A DNA stretch of 64,000 bases, from NCBI RefSeq assembly GCF_000304355.2, contig NC_018227.2, positions 2,480,001 to 2,544,000 on the forward strand. The letters run 5' to 3'. The notes below the pieces were generated by a model. It made no database searches. It was not told the origin of the DNA and saw nothing but the letters and a program-made list of their open reading frames with translations. Below, one piece after another: positions 35,858 to 44,863 of this stretch (position 1 is its first letter; each line of letters starts with the position of its first letter). This stretch comes from Methanoculleus bourgensis MS2 (GTDB taxonomy: Archaea > Halobacteriota > Methanomicrobia > Methanomicrobiales > Methanoculleaceae). The position numbers and the translations under genes are program-made.

Positions 35858-35953
35858 CCCACAGTCCCGGGCGGGGGCGGGGCCGCCCTCGTCCGGGTGA
35901 AATCTACTACCAAAAAGAAATTATTTAACACCCATTATGCCCTATTTTATAGT

Positions 35954-37975
35954 ATGTCATACCAGGCACGGAGGAACGTCCTCCCGTTCACCGCCATCGT
36001 CGGCCAGGAGACGATGAAACGCGCACTCATCCTCAATGCCATCAACCCGGGGATTGGCGGCGTACTCATCCGCGGCGAGAAGGGGACGGCCAAGTCCACC
36101 GCGGTCAGGGCGCTTGCCGACGTGCTCCCCGGGATCGATGTCATCCATGGTTGCCCTTATAGTTGCAATCCTGCCGGCGATGGCGGCCTGTGTACGGCCT
36201 GTGCTGAAAAGAGGGCTCGTGGCGAGAACCTGGAGGTGGAGCGGCGCCGGGTCCGCGTCGTCGACCTCCCGCTCGGGGTGACCGAGGACCGGGTGGTTGG
36301 CACCGTTGACGTGGAGCGGGCGATCCGTGAAGGAACGGTGACCATCGACCCGGGTATCCTCGCGGCGGTCAACCGCGGCATCCTCTACATCGACGAGGTC
36401 AACCTGCTGGACGACCACGTGGCCGACGTCCTCCTCGATGCTGCCGCCATGGGCGTCAACGTGGTGGAACGCGAAGGTATATCCTTCTCTCACCCCGCCA
36501 GGTTCATCCTGGTCGGCACCATGAACCCCGAGGAGGGGGAACTGCGGCCGCAACTCCTGGACCGGTTCGGGCTGCAGGTGACCGTGGAGGGGATCGTGAA
36601 CTCCGCCGAGCGTGTGGCGATCATCAGGGCCGCCGAGGCGTTCGAGTGCGATTCCGGGGAGTGCCGGGAGGCATACGCCGCGGCGCAGGAAGAACTGCGC
36701 GAAACGATCACCGCTGCCCGGGCGTTGCTGCCGTCGGTCACGGCTGATGACGCCCTCCTGAACGCGGTGGCGGAGGCGTGCATCAGGCTCGGGGTCAGGA
36801 CCCACCGCGCCGATATCGCCGTCGTCCGCACGGCAAAGACGATTGCCGCTCTCGAGAGGCGGACCGTCGTCACCCGCGACGATATCAGGGAGGCCATGGA
36901 ACTTGCGCTCCCGCACCGGATGCGCCGGAAGCCGTTTGAGGAGCCGAGGATCGACCCTGAAGATCTCGACGAGGCGCTGGAGAATGCAGGGAGCGGGCAC
37001 GACCATTCTCCCCGGGATGACGGGGACGATGCGCCCGATGACGGGCACCACGGCGGGGATGGTGGAGAGCTCCCTCCCTCCGGCGGGGACGCCGCACACG
37101 AGACCGTCCTCCCGGTCGGAGACCCAATTGATCCGAGAAAGATGAGCACGCCGGAACGGCGGGATACCCGGGAACGAAAGAGGGTTTCAGGCAGGCGGCT
37201 CGAGACCTTCTCGGCCGGGAACAGGGGCAGGTACGTCTCAGCCCGGTATCCGACCGGGACCGGCGACGTCGCGCTCGATGCCACGCTCAGGGCAGCCGCC
37301 CCGCACCAGGCGGTGCGCGACCACAACGGGATGGCGGTCGCCGTCTGGAGAGAGGACATCCGCGAGCGGGTCAGGGTGGGGAAGGTCTCTGTCGCGTGCG
37401 TCTTCGTGGTCGATGCCAGCGGTTCGATGGGAGCCACAAGGCGAATGGAGTCGGCCAAGGGCGCGGTCCTCTCGATGCTGCTGGACTCCTACCGGCACCG
37501 CGACCGTGTCGGGCTCGTGGCGTTTTGCGGGAGCAGCGCCGAGGTTCTCCTCCCGCTCTGTTCGAGCGTCGACCTCGCGCAGAAACAGCTGGAAGACCTC
37601 CCCACCGGTGGAAAGACGCCGCTAGGTGCCGGCCTGGTAAAAGGAATGGAGGTTCTCCAGCAGGAACGACGGAAGAACGGCGAGGTGATCCCGATGATGG
37701 TCGTCATCTCCGACGGCCGGGCAAACGTCCCCATCTCAGGCGACGTGCGTCACGAAGTCCTTGGCATCGCAGAGGAGATCCGGTCGCAGGGCATCAGGAC
37801 AGTGGTCATCGATACCGAGGAGACCATGGGCTCGTTCCTGGATCTCCGGCTCGGCTACTGCAGGGCAGTCGCGGAGCATGCCGGCGGCGGCTACTACCCG
37901 ATCGCAGACCTCTCCGCTGGTCTCCTGCGCGATATCACAACGGCCGAGCGGGACGCGATGATACGCCCCGTCTGA
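35954..37975 (+). CDS. Fused ChlI/ChlD-like magnesium (cobalto)chelatase ATPase with VWA domain
   Basis: About 673 residues from the ATG at 35954 (MSYQARRNVLPF). The first ~340 are a ChlI AAA+ module: Walker A RGEKGTAKST, Walker B ILYIDEVNLLDDHVADVLLD, sensor LVGTMNPEEGELRPQLLDRFGL. An insertion HGCPYSCNPAGDGGLCTAC holds four cysteines, probably for zinc or Fe-S. An acidic Asp/His/Gly-rich linker (~345-395) leads to a C-terminal VWA domain with a complete MIDAS motif DASGSMG and a later VVISDGRANVP. It is the motor that works with CobN. It has its own TATA-like AATTATTTAA (about 35917-35926), so expression could differ from cobN. Confidence 0.9.
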   Translation: MSYQARRNVLPFTAIVGQETMKRALILNAINPGIGGVLIRGEKGTAKSTAVRALADVLPGIDVIHGCPYSCNPAGDGGLCTACAEKRARGENLEVERRRVRVVDLPLGVTEDRVVGTVDVERAIREGTVTIDPGILAAVNRGILYIDEVNLLDDHVADVLLDAAAMGVNVVEREGISFSHPARFILVGTMNPEEGELRPQLLDRFGLQVTVEGIVNSAERVAIIRAAEAFECDSGECREAYAAAQEELRETITAARALLPSVTADDALLNAVAEACIRLGVRTHRADIAVVRTAKTIAALERRTVVTRDDIREAMELALPHRMRRKPFEEPRIDPEDLDEALENAGSGHDHSPRDDGDDAPDDGHHGGDGGELPPSGGDAAHETVLPVGDPIDPRKMSTPERRDTRERKRVSGRRLETFSAGNRGRYVSARYPTGTGDVALDATLRAAAPHQAVRDHNGMAVAVWREDIRERVRVGKVSVACVFVVDASGSMGATRRMESAKGAVLSMLLDSYRHRDRVGLVAFCGSSAEVLLPLCSSVDLAQKQLEDLPTGGKTPLGAGLVKGMEVLQQERRKNGEVIPMMVVISDGRANVPISGDVRHEVLGIAEEIRSQGIRTVVIDTEETMGSFLDLRLGYCRAVAEHAGGGYYPIADLSAGLLRDITTAERDAMIRPV

Positions 37976-37994
37976 ACGGCCGCCCGGTGCCCGC

Positions 37995-39335
37995 TCACGG
38001 GCAAAGCGGCCGGAGTTTATCGATCAGACGGTCCACCTGCCTGACCGCCGTCCCGATGTACGCGTCCGGGTCGAGGAGCGCGTCAAGCTCGTCGCGTGTG
38101 ACGAACCGGGTGACTTCCGGCCGCTGGCTGAGCACCTGGCTGAGGTCCCGGTCTTCAGCGAGGGCCTGCATGCTTGCCGTCCGCATCACCTCGTGCGCCT
38201 CCTGCCGGTTCATGCCCCGCTTCGTTAATTCGATCATCACCGACTCTGCCAGGTTCACGCCCCGGAGCATCATCAGGTTCTTCCTGATGTTTGCTTTGTT
38301 AAACTCGAGCCCCTCCACCACATCGGTCATCACTTTCAGGATATGATCGGCGAGCACCGAGGCCTCCGGGAAGATCACCCGCTCAGGCGAGGAGTTCGTC
38401 AGGTCGCGCTCGTCCCAGAGGACGTTGTTCTGCAGGGCCGGTCCGACCGCGGACCGCACGATCCGGGAGAGGCCGCAGACCTGCTCACTCTTGATGGGGT
38501 TTCGCTTGTGGGGCATCGTGCTTGAGCCCACCTGCTTCTTCCCGAACGCCTCAGCAAGTTCCCCGATCTCGGAGCGCTGCATCAGCCTGATCTCAAGCCC
38601 GATCTTGTCGAGCGTTGTCGCGACGTTTGCGAGGAACATGAAGTACTCAGCGTAGCGGTCCCGGGAGATGATCTGGTTTGAGACGTCAACGGACCTGATC
38701 CCGAGGAACTCCATCATCGTCTCCTGGATCTCGATACCCGCATCCCCGAGCGCCGCCTGGGTCCCCACCGCTCCCGTGAGATGCCCGACAACGACCCGGG
38801 GGCGCATCTGGCGGAGCCGCTCGATCTGGCGGGAGATTTCGCTTGCCCAGATCGCGAACCGGAGACCGTAGGTGGTGGGGACGCCGATCTGGCCGTGGGT
38901 GCGGCCAGCACAGACGAGGGTCTTTGTCTCGGCGCTCCGGAAGAGGAGCACACTGAGGAGTCTCCCCAGTTTCTCCTCGATGAGCGCGAGGCTGTCGCGG
39001 ATCTGCAGGGCCGTCGCTGTATCCAGGATATCGTTTGAGGTCGCGCCGTAGTGGATCCACCGGCCGGCGTCGCCGCAGACCTCGGTGACGGCTTTGACGA
39101 TCGCCATCATGTCGTGGTTGATCTCGGCCTCGATCTCCTTCGCCCGTTCAAGGCGGGCGTTTGGTGCATTGGCCGCGATCGTCTCCGCATCCTCACGGGG
39201 GATCATCCCGTGCGCCGCTTCGGCCCGGGCCAGCGCCACTTCGGCCATGACGATCGCCCGGAACCGGTTCTCCTCACTCCAGACGGCACGCATCTCCGGA
39301 GTGCCGTAGCGGTAGTCGATGGGATGGATTGCCAT
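37995..39335 (-). CDS. purB: Adenylosuccinate lyase
   Basis: 446 residues from the ATG at 39335 (MAIHPIDYRYGTPEMRAVWS); the open frame extends upstream to 39614 but that part is not family-like. It cleaves succinyl-AICAR and adenylosuccinate, releasing fumarate, in purine synthesis. Fumarase-superfamily signature SSTMPHKRNPIKSE is near residue 265, and RTHGQIGVPTTYG and HYGATSNDILDTAT mark the other two active-site regions. The C-terminal ADSL_C domain is present. Convergent with the chelatase gene; its stop lies about 20 bases from the other's. Confidence 0.95.
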   Translation of the reverse strand: MAIHPIDYRYGTPEMRAVWSEENRFRAIVMAEVALARAEAAHGMIPREDAETIAANAPNARLERAKEIEAEINHDMMAIVKAVTEVCGDAGRWIHYGATSNDILDTATALQIRDSLALIEEKLGRLLSVLLFRSAETKTLVCAGRTHGQIGVPTTYGLRFAIWASEISRQIERLRQMRPRVVVGHLTGAVGTQAALGDAGIEIQETMMEFLGIRSVDVSNQIISRDRYAEYFMFLANVATTLDKIGLEIRLMQRSEIGELAEAFGKKQVGSSTMPHKRNPIKSEQVCGLSRIVRSAVGPALQNNVLWDERDLTNSSPERVIFPEASVLADHILKVMTDVVEGLEFNKANIRKNLMMLRGVNLAESVMIELTKRGMNRQEAHEVMRTASMQALAEDRDLSQVLSQRPEVTRFVTRDELDALLDPDAYIGTAVRQVDRLIDKLRPLCP

Positions 39336-40149
39336 AGTGGAATACCTGTTGGCGTTCCCGCGTAAAAAAGGGGTCGTGACGGCAGAGTGCTCGAGCGTAT
39401 CTTCTTTTGAGCGGTCTGGCATGCTGGGCGGATCCTGCGAATCATCACAGGATCTTCGCGTCCCGCACCTATCGGCCTCGAGCTCCGCCTGCCCCTCCGG
39501 CCCGTCGCTCATCACAATACACTGCTCCCGCCCGGGGACCAGGCGGAGTGGGGTTATGAGTATCGCTACCCGGTGAGACGGGGGAGGGGCGCTTGCCCCC
39601 ATAAGCGCTAACATTTGGTATGGAATTCGTGAGGATACCGCTTAACCCGGTCAAAGAGAGGAAGTGAGCTGGGGCACTATTGGTTAGTCTGCAGTCAATT
39701 GCCCTCCTCCACTGTCAGGGCGCACGTCCCGGGGCCACGCCTGGGCAGGGTTTTCCCCAGGTATCGCAACGCTACTGCCCCCGCCCCCCGGGGGGCGGGG
39801 GAGGAGCGCGAAGCGCGGGAGGGGTGGGGGTTAGCGGGGAGGAACTACAAGTATCCCCCAGCGAGAGGAGGGAAGCCCGGTCCCCACCCCTGGCGCGATT
39901 AACCGTCACGGTCCGCTGCATTGGGATATGCCCAAGGAAGGACGAGGTCGGGGCTATCCCCGCATCAGAAAGGCCGCTCCCGGGGAACAAGCCGGATCCG
40001 GCACCCGCCCCATCAGGGCAGGGACGAGCATCAAACAGGATCCGGCAGTTCGGAATCTATGCGCGATGCCCTGGAAAAAGAGAGTAATGCGGGCAGGGGC
40101 TTGCTGTAGAGCATTGCGTGAGTGCTCCGGCAGGCTCCTTACCTCCTGT
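39336..40149. other. Long spacer with a repeat and a GC palindrome, no gene
   Basis: It contains a family C repeat (39580-39640) and a perfect 24-bp palindrome of Cs then Gs (39778-39801). Open frames on the plus strand (for example 39680-40087) are low-complexity and not protein-like. Confidence 0.45.
39580..39640. repeat. Dispersed repeat family C (copy 1)
   Basis: CCCCCATAAGCGCTAAC followed by GAATTCGTGAGGATA; the second copy is at 55010-55065 with the same order of blocks. Confidence 0.55.
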
Positions 40150-41148
40150 TCATATCCACCTCTTCTTCCTGAAGTAGAGGAGCATCACGGCTGCGATGCC
40201 TATCATAAGGAGGAGGAGTGAAGTAAATCCAAAGGGCGAGTTCACAATCGGCATATTTGGGAAGTTCATCCCGTAGAACCCGGCGATGAAAGAGAGTGGG
40301 ATGAAGATGGTCGCGATGATGGTGAGAAACTTCGTGATCTCGGCGAGCCTATTGCTCTGATTCGAGGTGTGAAGGTCCATAACGCCGGCCAGAGTGTCCC
40401 GGGAGAACTCGGCGATCTCGGCTGCCTGGATGCACCGGTCGTATGCATCACGGAAGTAGGGGACCGTCTCCTTCCTGATGAGAGCCGACTCCCGGCTCGC
40501 AAGCGAGCCGAGAACCTCGCGTGCCGGCACGACTGCCCTGCGAATGGTCACAAGGTCCTCCTTGAGCGCGTAGATCCGCTTCAGGGCAAGCGGGTCTGCA
40601 AACGCCAGGACTTCGCCCTGGAGGTCTTCCACCCTGTCGTCGACCTGGTCGAGGATAGCGAGGTACACACTCACGATGGCGTCGAGGAGCGTGTAGACGA
40701 GGAAGTCAGGCCCTGCGCTCCGGAGGGCGCTCTGCTCGTTGTGGAGTTTCTCCCTGACCTTGTCGAAGATATGGAAGGGCTGCTCACGGAACGTTATGAC
40801 GTAGTTCTCCCCGAAGACCATGCTGACCTGCTCGCTTGCTATGCCACCGCCTTCGACCGAGAGCATCCTTACGATGACGGCGAGGTAACTCCCGAACTCC
40901 TCCATCTTCGGTCGCTGGTCCGGAACCGTGATGTCCTCCATCGTGAGCGGGTGGATGCCCGCCTGCCTGCCGAGCTCCACGAGTTCGTCATGCTCCGGAA
41001 CCCCGACAACGTCAATCCAGGTGACCGTCTGACGGCTGATCCATGACCAGGCCCTGGTGAGTTCGATGCATTCCCTCTCCTCAAGGTGGTCTTTGGTGTA
41101 GTCGATCACCCGGATCGAGAGTTTTTCACAGGATTTTTCCGGCTGCAT
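40150..41148 (-). CDS. corA: CorA-family divalent metal ion transporter (1)
   Basis: About 332 residues from an ATG at 41148; a TTG placed directly after the cooC stop (41166) would add six residues. The cytoplasmic funnel domain is long and helical; two C-terminal helices contain the selectivity motif YGMNF followed by the short loop PNMPIVNSPFGF, and the protein ends in basic LLYFRKKRWI. CorA proteins take up Mg, and some take Co or Ni. It is the last gene behind the acetyl-CoA synthase operon, with no gap after cooC, so it may be co-transcribed and help to supply Ni or Co; that part is inference. Confidence 0.9.
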   Translation of the reverse strand: MQPEKSCEKLSIRVIDYTKDHLEERECIELTRAWSWISRQTVTWIDVVGVPEHDELVELGRQAGIHPLTMEDITVPDQRPKMEEFGSYLAVIVRMLSVEGGGIASEQVSMVFGENYVITFREQPFHIFDKVREKLHNEQSALRSAGPDFLVYTLLDAIVSVYLAILDQVDDRVEDLQGEVLAFADPLALKRIYALKEDLVTIRRAVVPAREVLGSLASRESALIRKETVPYFRDAYDRCIQAAEIAEFSRDTLAGVMDLHTSNQSNRLAEITKFLTIIATIFIPLSFIAGFYGMNFPNMPIVNSPFGFTSLLLLMIGIAAVMLLYFRKKRWI

Positions 41149-41166
41149 TCCATCCCCCAGGCGCAA

Positions 41167-41922
41167 TCACCCCCTCCGCCGTGCACACTCCCCAACAAGC
41201 CATCCGGCGAGCGCCCTCACCGCCACCCGCGCCGGGCTATCCTCCGGGATCCCGACGATCGGCGTCCCCGCGAGATCGGCATCCCCTACGCCCGGGTCTT
41301 CCGGGATCCGGGCGATGAGGGGTATATCGCTACCAGTGCCGGCATCTTCCCGGTCCCGGTTGATGACGAGGTAAACCCGGTCCCGCGAGAGCCCGAGCGC
41401 CTCCGCGAGGTCCCGGATGCGGCTGGCGGTCCGCATCCCCCGGGCGCCCGGGTCGCTTGTGATCAGGAGGACATCCGGACTCCTGACGGTCCCCCGCGCG
41501 ATATGCTCCATCCCGGCCTCGGAGTCCACGATGACGAACCGATAGCCGCGCTCGAGCGTCTCGATGCACTCGGTGAGGAGGGCGTTTGGGAAACAGTAGC
41601 ATCCCGACCCCTCGGGGCGCCCCATGGCGAGAAGATCATAGCCCTCTGCCTCAACAAGCGCCCTGTGGAACCGGTACCTGACATAGCCCATCCGGTCCAT
41701 TCCGGGCGGGATGCTCCGGGTGAAGGCCTCCTCCCGCATGCTCCCGAGCGTCTCCGTGACCGCGACTCCCAGGGCCTCGTGGAGGTTCGTGTTCGGGTCG
41801 GCGTCCACGGCGAGGACCGGCCGCTCACCGGCCGCGACCAGCGCGTCGATTAAGAGCGCCGCGACCGTTGTCTTCCCGGTCCCGCCCTTCCCTGATATGA
41901 CGACGGTACAGGGCCGGATCAC
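41167..41922 (-). CDS. cooC: CooC/AcsF-type nickel-insertion ATPase
   Basis: 251 residues, MinD/SIMIBI class. The deviant Walker A SGKGGTGKTT spans residues 10-19 with the signature Lys, and the CooC-specific metal-binding CxC (Cys108-Tyr-Cys110 in GSGCYCFPN) is kept, as is the VDSEAGMEHIARG switch region. CooC dimers deliver nickel to the C-cluster of CO dehydrogenase or, as AcsF, to the A-cluster of acetyl-CoA synthase. Its place in an operon with acsB but without a CODH gene favours the AcsF role. It overlaps the methionine synthase gene upstream by four bases. Confidence 0.9.
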   Translation of the reverse strand: MIRPCTVVISGKGGTGKTTVAALLIDALVAAGERPVLAVDADPNTNLHEALGVAVTETLGSMREEAFTRSIPPGMDRMGYVRYRFHRALVEAEGYDLLAMGRPEGSGCYCFPNALLTECIETLERGYRFVIVDSEAGMEHIARGTVRSPDVLLITSDPGARGMRTASRIRDLAEALGLSRDRVYLVINRDREDAGTGSDIPLIARIPEDPGVGDADLAGTPIVGIPEDSPARVAVRALAGWLVGECARRRG

Positions 41923-42944
41923 GGCTCCTCACCCCGGAGACGACGCGAGAGCAACGCTGTCGCTTCCATGATCGCGGTGGCCTCCTGCTCGCCGGCGTTC
42001 CTGATCCCGCAGGTCGGCGTGATCAGGGACTGGCGGTCGAAGAGGTCGGGGTCGATGGTCTCTGTCGCCCGGGCGCGGATATCCCGGAACCGGGCAAAGA
42101 GCGAATCGGAAGTCTCGGCCGCAAAGACAGCGTAGTCAGCAGGGACAACCCCCCACGCCACCACGCCCCCGGTCTCCATGTAGCGAGCGACGTCGTCGGC
42201 GTAGAGCAGGAACTCCCGGGCGTAGGTCCAGGCGTCGATCGAGACCACGGCCGGTGCAAGCCTGAGGACGAATCCCCAGTCAGTGTTGGCGCAGCAGTGG
42301 ATTCCAAGCCCCCCCTCGAGGAGATCGGCGATATCCCCGAAGGCGGATGCCGCGACCCCGGGATCCACCGGGACGACCCCTGAACCGAGCGACGCAAGAT
42401 ACGGCTCACTGAGCACCACCAGGGTCGCGCGTGCGCCCATTCGCTCCCGCATCGCTTCCTCACACCACCGGGCCCGCAGCGCGAGAAGTTTCCCGAGCAG
42501 GTCGGCGTATTCGGGATCGTAGAGGATGGGCCGGCGTGTCTCGTCCACCACCTGCATCCCGAAGGTCACCGGGCCGGTCACCTGGCACTTGACGAGGAGG
42601 GGGCCCGAGAGGTCGCGCCCCATCATCGCGTGGAACCCCGACCCATAAGCCTCGCCAACCCGGTAGGGCTCAGCGTTCCCCTCGAGGTAGTCGAGCAGAA
42701 TCTGCTCCATCGCCTCCGAGGGGTCGGTGCCCCGGTCGACCGTGAGCCTGCCCTCCCGGACTACCCCGCCCGGGAGGTGCTCAGAATCGGCAAAGACGAT
42801 CGACTCAAGGAGGCCCCGGTTCGGCAGGGTGGGGATGAAGGGGATCTCCGGGAAGACCGTGAGCACCGCCCGGCACGCCGCATCCGGGTCGCGCTGGGGG
42901 AGCGCCCCCACACCGGTTGCGCGGAGTTCCGGGGACGGGATCAT
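41919..42944 (-). CDS. Core (folate-independent) methionine synthase-like protein
   Basis: 341 residues from the ATG at 42944 with a GGGGTGTGG ribosome site; the frame stays open 12 codons further. It is the catalytic barrel of cobalamin-independent methionine synthase without the N-terminal folate-binding half. Opening motif ATGVGALPQRDP; zinc ligands His216 and Cys218 (GIHCCANTDW) and Cys312 (TPTCGIRNAG) are in place. Core MetE proteins take methyl groups from methylcobalamin in vitro and from corrinoid proteins in cells. Sitting between the corrinoid-protein activator and cooC, it very likely draws the methyl group from the AcsCD corrinoid protein to make methionine from homocysteine. Family assignment is firm; the donor is inferred from context. 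Confidence 0.82.
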   Translation of the reverse strand: MIPSPELRATGVGALPQRDPDAACRAVLTVFPEIPFIPTLPNRGLLESIVFADSEHLPGGVVREGRLTVDRGTDPSEAMEQILLDYLEGNAEPYRVGEAYGSGFHAMMGRDLSGPLLVKCQVTGPVTFGMQVVDETRRPILYDPEYADLLGKLLALRARWCEEAMRERMGARATLVVLSEPYLASLGSGVVPVDPGVAASAFGDIADLLEGGLGIHCCANTDWGFVLRLAPAVVSIDAWTYAREFLLYADDVARYMETGGVVAWGVVPADYAVFAAETSDSLFARFRDIRARATETIDPDLFDRQSLITPTCGIRNAGEQEATAIMEATALLSRRLRGEEP

Positions 42945-42958
42945 GCCTGCCACACCCC

Positions 42959-44863
42959 TCACCCCTGCCTTGCCCGGCACGCCTCAAGCATCTGCTGCAC
43001 GTGCGGGAAGAGCGCGAGATCGGTGTGCGGCAGGAAGCAACTCGAGGTGTAGCGGTCCATGAAGGACGGCTCCGTGTTCAGCTCGATGTAGGTGATCCGG
43101 AGAGCAATCCCGTCGAGCGCCTTCCGCCGCTCCCGGTTGACCAGGGCGATGTTCGCGCCGGCGATCGCCCCGTTCCCGATGTTTTCGACCCGCTCCAGGG
43201 GCACCTCAGGTATCAGCCCGATGGTGATAGCGTTCTCTTTATTGAGGTAGTTCCCGAACGCCCCCGAGAAGTAGATCCTGCCGATATCGCGGGGCGTAAG
43301 ACCCGCCGCATCGAGGAGCGTCATGCAGGCCCCGTGGATAGCCGCCTTGCTCATGATCAGGTTCCTGATATCGTTCTCGGTGATGACGATATCCTTCCCT
43401 ATTGATGTCTCCTTCTTCCAGGCCACCACGAACTCAGGGTGGTACGGCCCCCTCCGGATCCGGGGATTGTCGATCTCCAGGTTGATCTGTCCTGTTCGGT
43501 CGATGACGCAGGCGCGGATCAGTTCTGCAATCAGGTCGATGAGGCCTGAGCCGCAGATTCCCCGCGGCCGGATGCCATTGATCGTCGAGTAGGACGGCGT
43601 GAGTGTGCCAGCGTCAACCCGGACCCGCTCGATCGCGCCAGGGTTTGCCCGCATACCAAAGAGCACCTCCCCGCCCTCGAGGGCCGGGCCGGCAGCGCCC
43701 GCGCAGGAGAGCATCCAGTCGCGGTTGCCAAGCACTGCCTCGAAGTTTGTGCCGATGTCAACCATGAGCGAGACCTCGTCGCGGTCTGCCATCCCCGACG
43801 CCAGGATATCGGCGATGATGTCGCCGCCGATGAAGTTCGAGACCGCCGGGAAGGTGTAGACCCCGGCGTTCCGGTGGGCCGCGATCCCGATCCGCCCGGC
43901 GGCCGTCGAGAGCATCCGCCGCACGACCGGGATGTAGGGCTCGGCGATCATGTAGGAGGGGTCGATCCCGAGGAGGAGGTGGGTCATCACCGTGTTTCCG
44001 GCGATCACCACCTCAAAGATCTCCTCAAGATCGATCCCCCCGGCATCGGAGGCAGATTTCAGGGATTCATTGATGCTCTCCGCCGCAAGTTGCTGCAGCC
44101 GGGAGAGACCGCTCTTCCGGGCGAAGTTCACCCGGGAGAGGATATCCTCGCCGCAGGAGATCTGGCGGTTGTAGTTGGACGCCGTAGCAAGGACCCGGCC
44201 GTCGGTGAGGCTCCTGATATAGGCCACGACCGTGGTGGTCCCGAGGTCCACGGCCGCCCCGTAGAGCCGGCCTGTGGTGTCGCCTTCGTCCACGTTGAGC
44301 AGGCGGTAGCCCCCGGGCACCAGGGCGACCGTGCCGGTCACGTGCCACCCGCTCCGGCGGAGCACCTGCGGGAGGTAGCGGAGGACCTCGAGCGGTGCGT
44401 AGATACGGTTGGGGGGCGGGCCTTCCTGACCTTCGATCCCCTCCAGCAGGCGGGCGAGGTCGGGTGTGGTGTCGTCGAGGGACGGGGGCGTGAGATGGAC
44501 CTCGTACTTCCAGACGGCGGGTTTTAACGGGACCTCCTTCATGCCCGGGATCTCCACGAGGATCTTCTGCTCCTGGATGAGCGACTCTGCCGGGACCTCC
44601 ACACGGACATCCCCGACGATGGTTGCCCGGCAGGCAAGGCATGCCCCGCTGGCGATCTCGTTATTTGAGAAGAACCTGCGGCAATCCTCAGTATCGAATG
44701 ATACTGTGCCGTCTTTGATGAAGACAAGGCACTTACCGCACTTTCCCTGCCCGCCGCAGACCACGTTCATAGGGAGGCCGGCTGCACGCGCCGCGTCAAG
44801 GATGGTCGTGCCGGAGGGCACGACCGCCTTCCGGTAGCCCGGGAGGAACGTCGCGGTCGGCAT
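42959..44863 (-). CDS. acsV: RACo: ASKHA-domain reductive activator of the corrinoid iron-sulfur protein
   Basis: 634 residues from the ATG at 44863 (TGATG overlap with the acsC stop). The N-terminal ~90 residues are a plant-type [2Fe-2S] ferredoxin with Cys36, Cys42, Cys45 and Cys78 (CGGQGKCGKC and CLAC). A middle domain is followed by an ASKHA ATPase region: GAAVDLGTTTVVAYI (phosphate 1), VIAGNTVMTHLLLG, LMVDIGTNFEAVLG, GICGSGLIDLI and FSGAFGNYLN. This is the layout of bacterial RACo, which uses ATP to reduce inactive Co(II) in the corrinoid protein back to Co(I). Archaeal methyltransferase activators (RamA) use a C-terminal ferredoxin instead, so the form here is bacterial. Confidence 0.88.
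   Translation of the reverse strand: MPTATFLPGYRKAVVPSGTTILDAARAAGLPMNVVCGGQGKCGKCLVFIKDGTVSFDTEDCRRFFSNNEIASGACLACRATIVGDVRVEVPAESLIQEQKILVEIPGMKEVPLKPAVWKYEVHLTPPSLDDTTPDLARLLEGIEGQEGPPPNRIYAPLEVLRYLPQVLRRSGWHVTGTVALVPGGYRLLNVDEGDTTGRLYGAAVDLGTTTVVAYIRSLTDGRVLATASNYNRQISCGEDILSRVNFARKSGLSRLQQLAAESINESLKSASDAGGIDLEEIFEVVIAGNTVMTHLLLGIDPSYMIAEPYIPVVRRMLSTAAGRIGIAAHRNAGVYTFPAVSNFIGGDIIADILASGMADRDEVSLMVDIGTNFEAVLGNRDWMLSCAGAAGPALEGGEVLFGMRANPGAIERVRVDAGTLTPSYSTINGIRPRGICGSGLIDLIAELIRACVIDRTGQINLEIDNPRIRRGPYHPEFVVAWKKETSIGKDIVITENDIRNLIMSKAAIHGACMTLLDAAGLTPRDIGRIYFSGAFGNYLNKENAITIGLIPEVPLERVENIGNGAIAGANIALVNRERRKALDGIALRITYIELNTEPSFMDRYTSSCFLPHTDLALFPHVQQMLEACRARQG

Noticed and set aside
39680-40087. 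Plus-strand ORF in the spacer between purB and corA
   Set aside because: Low complexity, contains the 24-bp GC palindrome, no ribosome site or family.
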